Below the pieces are notes generated by a model. The model searched no databases. It saw only the letters and a program-made list of their open reading frames with translations, and was not told the origin of the DNA. A program made the translations under genes and the position numbers. Positions 1-3,840 of a DNA stretch of 7,815 nt are shown piece after piece. Source of the stretch: Clostridia bacterium (GTDB taxonomy: Bacteria > Bacillota_A > Clostridia > Oscillospirales > CAG-272); contig JAFTDQ010000004.1 in the NCBI GenBank assembly GCA_017454075.1, forward strand, positions 1-7,815, in the 5' to 3' direction. Numbering within the stretch: the first letter of the stretch is position 1; every line of letters begins with the position of its first letter.

Positions 1-1
1 A

Positions 2-67
2 GAAGAGATCCTCGCTATGACGGAAGAAATCAAGAAGAACCCTCAAAGCTTTCGCATCTCGGCGTAA
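2..67 (+). CDS. C-terminal end of an unidentified plus-strand gene (partial)
   Basis: An open frame enters from the left edge and stops at TAA (65-67), giving 21 residues ending in NPQSFRISA. The stretch is hydrophilic and helix-like (ILAMTEEIKKN), as in a protein C-terminus, but too short to assign to a family. It is followed by non-coding sequence holding a possible plus-strand terminator (144-173), which fits a convergent gene ending here. With so few codons, chance openness cannot be excluded. Confidence 0.35.
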   Translation, partial: EEILAMTEEIKKNPQSFRISA

Positions 68-75
68 ACGATGCG

Positions 76-118
76 AAAAAGGATACGGCGCGGCACCTTT
101 CAATGCCGCACCGTACCC
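76..118 (-). terminator. Intrinsic terminator, distal end of the pilin cassette array
   Basis: Arms 81-95 and 104-118 form a 15-bp stem around an 8-nt loop. Read as minus-strand RNA the two imperfect positions are G-U wobbles, while in plus-strand RNA they would be C-A mismatches. On the minus strand the stem is followed by five T residues (76-80). The orientation therefore fits a terminator for transcripts from the pilin side, although cassette 1 already has its own terminator at 188-211. It may be a leftover of a lost unit or a second stop. Confidence 0.6.
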
Positions 119-143
119 CCTTCGGAAATTACTTCCTTATTGG

Positions 144-173
144 GCTGTCCCAAATCGGGTGTCCTTTCTTTTT
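144..173 (+). terminator. Possible weak plus-strand terminator
   Basis: An imperfect hairpin (GGGC/GTCC outer pairs, CCC/GGG inner pairs, loop AAATC) is followed by TTTCTTTTTT on the plus strand. It lies about 80 nt after the stop of the plus-strand gene ending at 67. The stem is poor. Its right arm overlaps a 15-nt sequence that recurs inverted at 627-641, so the site may have another origin. Confidence 0.3.
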
Positions 174-177
174 TCGT

Positions 178-189
178 TGTATAAGAAAA
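178..189 (-). repeat. Cassette-boundary motif, array-end copy
   Basis: Plus-strand TGTATAAGAAAA, one mismatch from the copy at 618-629. It sits directly against the terminator of cassette 1, in the same orientation and relative position as the copies that open cassettes 1 and 2. No pilin block follows it here, so it marks the distal end of the array. Confidence 0.6.
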
Positions 190-211
190 TCCCCCTCGGG
201 TGAGGGGGATT
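188..211 (-). terminator. Intrinsic terminator of cassette 1
   Basis: Perfect 10-bp stem (188-197 with 202-211; AATCCCCCTC on the minus strand), 4-nt loop, then TTTTCTTAT on the minus strand. It lies 16 nt after the cassette 1 stop codon. Its sequence is unrelated to the terminators of pilA and cassette 2. Confidence 0.85.
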
Positions 212-227
212 AACTTCCAGTTGCTAA

Positions 228-617
228 TTATTCAAAAGCAATTCCGCTCAGATAGATTTTACCAGAAGTTGTATCCTCGGTAAAGGAATACGTAACCTTG
301 ACAGAGGCAGAAGCCGGAACTGTGGTTACAGTAACTCCAGCAATATCAGGATTACCGATCGACCATTTGCTGAAATCAGTCTGCTTAATAGCAACAGACG
401 GAATAGCTACAGACGTAAGAACACCGTTGGTATAAGTAGCAGTAGCGGTCTTGCCACCGGTTACGGTGGTGGTTGTAGAGGTGCTATTGAGAGAACCATC
501 AAGAAGGCCAACAGAGATTTCAGCGTAATAGTCGCGGATGTTAGCAACATCTGTGGACTCACGGCTCTTCTCAAGCTGAGCGGTGAAAATCGGAATGGCT
601 ATAGCAACGAGGACGGC
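228..617 (-). CDS. Silent type IV pilin cassette 1 (5'-truncated, no start)
   Basis: Encodes 129 residues and a TAA stop, starting in mid-helix with AVLVAIAIPIFTAQLEK, the same residues as positions 22-38 of the full pilin encoded at 1119-1544. The class III leader, cleavage site, Glu5 and first 13 mature residues are absent. The only upstream in-frame start is a GTG at 633-635 inside the preceding terminator stem, without a ribosome binding site, so I do not regard it as translated. The helix is followed by a Thr-rich region (STSTTTTVTGG), KWSIG, and a C-terminus YLSGIAFE resembling cassette 2 (YLSGIAFS) but not the full pilin. It shares 47 identical nt (571-617) with pilA (1435-1481). The frame is intact although no promoter is visible, which suggests selection as a donor. 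If fused to the pilA 5' end it would give a 150-aa prepilin. Alternative: a decaying tandem duplicate. Confidence 0.75.
   Translation of the reverse strand, partial: AVLVAIAIPIFTAQLEKSRESTDVANIRDYYAEISVGLLDGSLNSTSTTTTVTGGKTATATYTNGVLTSVAIPSVAIKQTDFSKWSIGNPDIAGVTVTTVPASASVKVTYSFTEDTTSGKIYLSGIAFE
583..617 (-). repeat. 35-nt pilin homology block, copy in cassette 1
   Basis: Identical over 35 of 35 nt to 1029-1063 (cassette 2) and 1447-1481 (pilA). Identity with pilA extends to 47 nt (571-617 against 1435-1481). It encodes AVLVAIAIPIF, the middle of the pilin hydrophobic helix including Pro22. It is the likely crossover region. Confidence 0.85.
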
Positions 618-629
618 TGAATAAGAAAA
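618..629 (-). repeat. Cassette-boundary motif, copy before cassette 1
   Basis: Plus-strand TGAATAAGAAAA, immediately adjoining the 35-nt block of cassette 1 on one side and the base of the cassette 2 terminator on the other. It differs by one base each from the copies at 178-189 and 1064-1075. Confidence 0.6.
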
Positions 630-652
630 GGACACCCGATTGGGTGCCCTTT
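627..652 (-). terminator. Intrinsic terminator of cassette 2
   Basis: 11-bp stem (627-637 with 642-652; minus strand AAAGGGCACCC, loop AATC, GGGTGTCCTTT), with one G-U pair in the minus-strand RNA, followed by TTTTCTTATTC. It lies 15 nt after the cassette 2 stop and abuts the start of cassette 1, insulating it from read-through. Confidence 0.85.
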
Positions 653-667
653 GTTTTGCTTATCTTA

Positions 668-1063
668 TTACGAGAAAGCGATGCCGCTAAGATAAGTGTT
701 ATCGGCTGTCACAGTGAAGGTGTAATCAATTTTGGTTGTGTCCTTCATTTCGGTATTTGCTGCAACAGTGTATCCGGCAACTTCTACTGCACCTATCTGC
801 CATTGAGAAACAGTCTGCTTTGCTGTTCCGGCGTTAACAGTAACTACAAATGTTCCAGTAGCCGAGGTCAAAGGAGTCGACACAGAAACAGCTTTTCCAC
901 CAGAAACAGTCATGGAGTCAGCAGTTGCATAATCAAGGTCGCCGGTCACAAGAGCGGTGGCAATCTCTGCATAATAATCACGAATGTTAGCGGCGTCAGT
1001 AGCTTCACGAGCTTTTTCGAGCTGGTTCGTGAAAATCGGAATGGCTATAGCAACGAGGACGGC
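668..1063 (-). CDS. Silent type IV pilin cassette 2 (5'-truncated, no start)
   Basis: Encodes 131 residues and a TAA stop. It opens with AVLVAIAIPIFTNQLEKARE at the same codon as cassette 1, so leader, cleavage site and mature residues 1-13 are missing. Then come NIRDYYAEI, a variable beta-rich body (TVSGGKAVSVS, QWQIG, VAGYTV) and the C-terminus YLSGIAFS. There is no in-frame start or ribosome binding site at its head. The first usable start-like codon is an internal GTG at 947-949, which would miss the whole helix. The pilA terminator sits directly upstream. Body and C-terminus resemble cassette 1 more than the full pilin. Joined to the pilA 5' end at the shared block it would give a 152-aa prepilin. 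Read as a silent donor by analogy with Neisseria pilS; a degenerate duplicate is the alternative. Confidence 0.75.
   Translation of the reverse strand, partial: AVLVAIAIPIFTNQLEKAREATDAANIRDYYAEIATALVTGDLDYATADSMTVSGGKAVSVSTPLTSATGTFVVTVNAGTAKQTVSQWQIGAVEVAGYTVAANTEMKDTTKIDYTFTVTADNTYLSGIAFS
1029..1063 (-). repeat. 35-nt pilin homology block, copy in cassette 2
   Basis: Identical to 583-617 and 1447-1481 over all 35 nt including third codon positions. Similarity to pilA continues patchily into the next 20 nt (QLEKARE region) and then fades. Confidence 0.85.
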
Positions 1064-1075
1064 TGAATATGAAAA
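1064..1075 (-). repeat. Cassette-boundary motif, copy before cassette 2
   Basis: Plus-strand TGAATATGAAAA, between the pilA terminator and the 35-nt block of cassette 2. It occupies the same position as the copy at 618-629. The corresponding place in pilA (from 1482) carries the genuine helix codons instead. Confidence 0.6.
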
Positions 1076-1102
1076 ATCGCCCCTGATTTTTGGGGCGATT
1101 TT
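1073..1102 (-). terminator. Intrinsic terminator of the major pilin gene
   Basis: Perfect 11-bp stem (1073-1083 with 1092-1102; minus strand AAAATCGCCCC), 8-nt loop, then a run of five T on the minus strand. It lies 16 nt after the pilA stop and separates the expressed pilin from the cassettes. Confidence 0.9.
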
Positions 1103-1118
1103 ATTTTCGAAAAGCTTA

Positions 1119-1544
1119 TTATGATTTAACAGCTATTACAGGAGCGGCGCCGGTGCTGTTGTCAACAGTAATAGTCCAACCAGTAGTTGAAGGCGCAACT
1201 GCAACTCCGCCAACAGAAACGTTTTCTTCTCCGCTCTTCCAACCGGCTTCGGTCTGAGTAGCGGTTATGGTAGCTACAACTTTGTAAGTTGCGCCGGAAC
1301 CAGTAACTTCGTACTTAATCTTGTCGGTTTCGTTTTTCTTAACATCAGCCGAAACGGATTCGGTAAGAGAAGAAGCAACGCAAACTGCATACGCGTCTCT
1401 GATGTTAGCTTCATCAACTGCTTCTCTTGCTTTTTCAAGCTGAGCGGTGAAAATCGGAATGGCTATAGCAACGAGGACGGCGATGATCGCAACAACGATC
1501 AGGAGCTCGGCAAGTGTAAAGCCCTTTTTGTTTGTCTTTTTCAT
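1119..1544 (-). CDS. pilA: Major type IV prepilin (expressed copy)
   Basis: A 141-aa prepilin. The class III leader MKKTNKKG is cut before Phe1 (FTLAELLIVVAII) by a prepilin peptidase that is not in this window. Mature Glu5 and Pro22 are present and the hydrophobic helix covers roughly mature residues 1-24. The rest is a short, beta-rich, Thr/Val/Ala-rich head with a single Cys (AYAVCVAS), so no disulfide-bonded D-region; it ends PVIAVKS. Processed subunits would polymerise into the pilus fibre through PilB and PilC. The start is fixed by the leader and by an AAGGAG (1555-1560) 10 nt upstream. The gene has its own promoter (1678-1706), leader and terminator, so it is transcribed apart from the pilBTC operon, as expected for an abundant subunit. 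Residues 22-32 are encoded by the 35-nt block repeated in the two downstream cassettes, which makes it the likely recipient of their sequences. The gene symbol is by function. Confidence 0.93.
   Translation of the reverse strand: MKKTNKKGFTLAELLIVVAIIAVLVAIAIPIFTAQLEKAREAVDEANIRDAYAVCVASSLTESVSADVKKNETDKIKYEVTGSGATYKVVATITATQTEAGWKSGEENVSVGGVAVAPSTTGWTITVDNSTGAAPVIAVKS
1447..1481 (-). repeat. 35-nt pilin homology block, copy in expressed pilA
   Basis: The recipient copy of the block shared with cassettes 1 and 2. Upstream of it (1482-1544) pilA carries the leader and mature residues 1-13 found only here; downstream the three genes diverge. Confidence 0.85.
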
Positions 1545-1671
1545 TTCTTTCTTTCTCCTTAAGGAAATTACTGAAAATATTTATCATCGCGGCTATACAC
1601 CGGATAATCATTTTGAAACCCTTCCGGACTTACCGGAATTCGGCAGTTCGCGTGCCCTTCGCACAAACAGC
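1545..1671 (-). promoter_or_regulatory. Long structured 5' leader of pilA
   Basis: With a start site about 7 nt below the -10 box, the pilA mRNA would carry about 125 untranslated nt. Two hairpins are visible: TTCCGG/CCGGAA around a 5-nt loop (1622-1638) and GTGC/GCAC around GAAGG, extended by GTT/AAC pairs, further upstream. The ribosome binding site AAGGAG is part of the palindrome CCTTAAGG. I do not recognise a known riboswitch. Confidence 0.45.
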
Positions 1672-1677
1672 GGGGAA

Positions 1678-1706
1678 ATTATACCACAGCACGAACGGTT
1701 TGTCAA
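1678..1706 (-). promoter_or_regulatory. Consensus sigma-A promoter of pilA
   Basis: On the minus strand TTGACA (1701-1706), a 17-bp spacer and TATAAT (1678-1683): both hexamers perfect, spacing ideal. Upstream an A8T5 tract (about 1725-1738) could act as an UP element. The spacer and the end of the -35 hexamer contain AACGGTTT (plus strand, 1694-1701), an octamer also found twice, inverted, at the pilB promoter. Confidence 0.9.
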
Positions 1707-1739
1707 GTACTGTTTTTCGTCCCGGAAAAATTTTTTTTG

Positions 1740-1840
1740 CCCTCTCCGCCTCACGTTGTTCGGCACCTCTCCCAAAGGGCGAGGCGAGAAACTCGGCTCC
1801 CCTCGGGGGGAGCTGTCGGCGTCAGCCGACTGAGAGGGGG
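1740..1840 (+). repeat. Palindromic repeat element, copy A
   Basis: A full-length copy (about 101 nt). It starts CCCTCTCC and ends GAGAGGGGG, so the ends can pair. Inside are three hairpins: CTCTCCC-AAA-GGGCGAG, GCTCCCC-TC-GGGGGGAGC and GTCGGC-GTCA-GCCGAC. Copy A nearly matches copy C (2295-2397) along its whole length, and a CAAAG linker joins it to copy B. Confidence 0.85.
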
Positions 1841-1847
1841 GCAAAGC

Positions 1848-1923
1848 CCTCTCCCAAAGGGCGAGGCAAGAACTCTCGGCTCCCCTCGGGGGGAGCTGTC
1901 GGCGTCAGCCGACTGAGAGGGGG
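1848..1923 (+). repeat. Palindromic repeat element, copy B
   Basis: A shorter copy lacking the CGCCTCACGTTGTTCGGCAC segment of copies A and C but keeping all three hairpins and the pairing ends. Its last base directly adjoins the stop codon of the nuclease gene at 1924. Confidence 0.85.
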
Positions 1924-2289
1924 TCAGGCGTCAGGAAATTTGCTTCTTACGACGGAATCAATCGTTCTGCATACAGATTCAAAATTCTGATCAACATCAA
2001 AATTAGTAAATCTCATGACAGAGACGCCAAAACGCTCGAGTTGCTTCGTTCGTTCCGCGTCATATTCAATGCCGATTTCATCGTAGTGCTGACTACCGTC
2101 AAGTTCAACGGCAAGTTTTGCTTTAGAACAATAAAAATCGACTATGTACGAAGAGATGATTTTCTGTCTATAGAACTTTACGGGATATTTACGAAGGAAC
2201 AGATACCATAGCTTCCGCTCCTGCGGTGTTAATTCCCGACGCAGTTGTCTTGCAAAAGGTAAAAGACGATTATTTTTCGGCAATCTCAT
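1924..2289 (-). CDS. DUF559 / Vsr-like endonuclease-fold protein within repeat island
   Basis: A 121-aa protein of the DUF559 family (very-short-patch-repair endonuclease-like, PD-(D/E)XK-type fold). Visible hallmarks in order: LTPQERKLW (20-28), VDFYC with Asp51, VELDGSQHYD with Glu62, Asp64 and His68, then GVSVMRFTNFDV (88-99). Asp51, Glu62 and Asp64 are the likely metal-binding residues; substrate and activity are unknown. Start: ATG at 2287-2289, five nt from the repeat and preceded by GGAGAGGG, a Shine-Dalgarno supplied by the repeat edge. The frame stays open upstream to 2430, but that part is translated repeat and is rejected. The TGA stop abuts copy B. The gene is thus fitted exactly between two same-orientation repeats, suggesting that gene and repeats move or are maintained together. 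It has no evident role in pilus biogenesis and interrupts the pil locus. Confidence 0.8.
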   Translation of the reverse strand: MRLPKNNRLLPFARQLRRELTPQERKLWYLFLRKYPVKFYRQKIISSYIVDFYCSKAKLAVELDGSQHYDEIGIEYDAERTKQLERFGVSVMRFTNFDVDQNFESVCRTIDSVVRSKFPDA

Positions 2290-2294
2290 TTTAA

Positions 2295-2397
2295 CCCTCT
2301 CCGCCTCACGTTGTTCGGCACCTCTCCCAAAGGGCGAGGCAAGTACTCTCGGCTCCCCTCGGGGGGGAGCTGTCGGCGTCAGCCGACTGAGAGGGGG
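2295..2397 (+). repeat. Palindromic repeat element, copy C
   Basis: A full-length copy (103 nt) almost identical to copy A, with the same three hairpins and CCCTCTC/GAGAGGG ends. Read on the minus strand, its left edge (GGCGGAGAGGG) supplies the ribosome binding site of the nuclease gene. Confidence 0.85.
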
Positions 2398-2402
2398 CAA
2401 AG

Positions 2403-2546
2403 CCCTCTCCGCCTCACATGCGTTCGGCACCGCGGCGGGGTCCTCAAAGCGAACGGAGTGAGCTTTGGGGTTCCCACCTATCCCAAAGAGCGAGGCAAGA
2501 AACTCGGCTCCCTCTCTGAGGGAGCTGTCGCCGAAGGCGACTGAAG
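2403..2546 (+). repeat. Divergent repeat copy D with internal insertion
   Basis: Same left end as copy C (CCCTCTCCGCCTCAC, then GTTCGGCACC), interrupted by about 48 nt (2431-2478) containing CAAAGC/GCTTTG arms (2445-2450 and 2462-2467), followed by the rest of the unit. The 3' hairpins are a sequence variant: GGCTCCCTCTCTGAGGGAGC and GTCGCCGAAGGCGAC, so pairing is kept although bases changed. Confidence 0.7.
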
Positions 2547-2551
2547 GAGTT

Positions 2552-2598
2552 GGCTCCCCTCGGGGGGAGCTGTCGGCGTCAGCCGACTGAGAGGGGGG
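2552..2598 (+). repeat. Palindromic repeat element, copy E (3' half)
   Basis: Carries only the two right-hand hairpins and the GAGAGGGGGG end, matching copies A to C. Its last base adjoins the pilC stop codon at 2599. Together copies C to E fill the 309 nt between the nuclease gene and pilC, and no other gene is visible there. Confidence 0.8.
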
Positions 2599-3810
2599 TC
2601 ACATCGCGTTGTACATTTCGAACATTGCGACGTAGATTGCGATTACGATGAAGCCGGCGATGACGCCGAGGGTGATGAGAAGTATCGGCTCGAGCTTTGC
2701 GAGCGCCGCGTTGATCGCGAGCTCAAGCTCGGTGTCGTAATACTTTGCGATCGTGTCGAGGGTCTCCTGGAGTTCACCGGTCTCCTCGCCGACGGCCGTC
2801 ATATCGGTCAGAATGTCGGGCATGACTCCCGACTCGCGGACGGTCTCTCCGAGGGCGCGGCCCTCCTCGATCTTACCGGCGATCTTTCCGACCTCCTGGC
2901 TGACGTAATAATTCTCTATAACCTTGGCGGTGATGTTGATGCACCGCACAAGCGGAAGTCCGGCGCCGATGAGCGTCGTCATGGAGTTGGCGAACTGGCT
3001 CGCGCAGCCGAGAATGCTGATGTTGCCGAGGACGGGAAGCTTAAGCTGCCACTGAGAGAGCTTGAGGCGCCCCTTCTCGGTGTTCGAGGCGATCTTGTAT
3101 CCTATAATCAGGACGGCGATCACGGCGAGCATTATGATCCAGTATTTCTGGAAGAACGTCGAAATGGCGATAAGCGCGCGGGTTATGCCCGGGAGCTCCG
3201 CCCCGTAGCTTTCGAATATGGCGGTGAAGGTCGGCACGACCTTTGCCATAAGGACGATGACGACGACGACCGCGATGATGAGCACGAAGATCGGGTAGAT
3301 GAGGGCGGCGCGGACCTTTCCGGCCATCTTCATCTGCTTGTCGTAATGCTGATACATCGTCTCGAAGGCGTTGGCGAGCGAGCCCGACTCTTCCCCGGCG
3401 CGGATCGTTTCGATGAATATGGGAGGCAGGATCTCTTCTCCCCTCTCGGCAAAGCTCGAGGAGATGGAACGCCCGGCCTCGACGTCCTCGGCGACCTCTC
3501 CGAGTATCTTTTTCAGATATTTGTCGGAGGTCTTGTCGGCGATGAGATGCACCGTGCGCGCGATCGGCACGCCGGCGCGGAGGATTATCGCGAACTGACT
3601 GCACATGACGGTGAAGGCCTTGCCGTTGAGCTTCGGCTTTCCTACGTCCATGTTGAAGAAACCGCGGGCCTTGGAAACCTCGTTGATCTTTACGACGATG
3701 TCGCAGTTCTGCTTTATCCGCTCGACGGCGTCAAATTCGTTGAACGCCTCGACCACGCCGGAGACCTTCTCCCCGCCGCGGGATATCGCCTGATATTTGT
3801 AGGTGATCAT
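2599..3810 (-). CDS. pilC: Type IV pilus inner-membrane platform protein PilC
   Basis: A 403-aa member of the PilC/GspF family, the usual length. It has an N-terminal YKYQAISRGGEKVSG segment and two homologous T2SSF domains (about 67-190 and 269-397), each with its hallmark turn: GEESG at 139-143 and GEETG at 341-345. Membrane segments lie at about 170-190, 222-240 and 374-397. The protein anchors the pilus base in the cytoplasmic membrane and couples PilB/PilT motor motion to pilin insertion or removal. Start ATG 3808-3810 has a strong AAAGGAGG (3817-3824) six nt upstream. It is the last gene of the operon, 30 nt after the minor pilin gene. Its stop directly abuts a palindromic repeat, so whatever terminator or neighbour once followed has been displaced. 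Confidence 0.96.
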   Translation of the reverse strand: MITYKYQAISRGGEKVSGVVEAFNEFDAVERIKQNCDIVVKINEVSKARGFFNMDVGKPKLNGKAFTVMCSQFAIILRAGVPIARTVHLIADKTSDKYLKKILGEVAEDVEAGRSISSSFAERGEEILPPIFIETIRAGEESGSLANAFETMYQHYDKQMKMAGKVRAALIYPIFVLIIAVVVVIVLMAKVVPTFTAIFESYGAELPGITRALIAISTFFQKYWIIMLAVIAVLIIGYKIASNTEKGRLKLSQWQLKLPVLGNISILGCASQFANSMTTLIGAGLPLVRCINITAKVIENYYVSQEVGKIAGKIEEGRALGETVRESGVMPDILTDMTAVGEETGELQETLDTIAKYYDTELELAINAALAKLEPILLITLGVIAGFIVIAIYVAMFEMYNAM

Positions 3811-3840
3811 CGGATTCCTCCTTTCAAACCTTCTTCTCTG

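Noticed and set aside
618..635. GTG at 633-635 as a start codon that would make cassette 1 a complete gene (135 aa).
   Set aside because: The codon sits inside the terminator stem of cassette 2, has no ribosome binding site or promoter, and would give a protein lacking a prepilin leader and Glu5.
228..1544. Diversity-generating retroelement or inversion shufflon acting on the pilin.
   Set aside because: No reverse transcriptase or template/variable repeat pair with adenine-specific differences is present. All pilin units lie in one orientation, unlike a shufflon, and no recombinase gene is in the window.
1545..1671. c-di-GMP riboswitch in the pilA leader, as known upstream of some clostridial pilin genes.
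   Set aside because: The conserved elements of class I and II aptamers are not visible; only simple hairpins are present.
2290..2430. Extended N-terminus of the DUF559 protein, and small open frames on both strands across 1608-2544.
   Set aside because: These are translations of the palindromic repeats, Pro/Arg/Gly-rich without family resemblance. The DUF559 domain starts at the ATG at 2287-2289.
1740..2598. CRISPR array.
   Set aside because: The repeats are long, unequal, internally palindromic and partly abutting, with no regular unique spacers and no cas genes.
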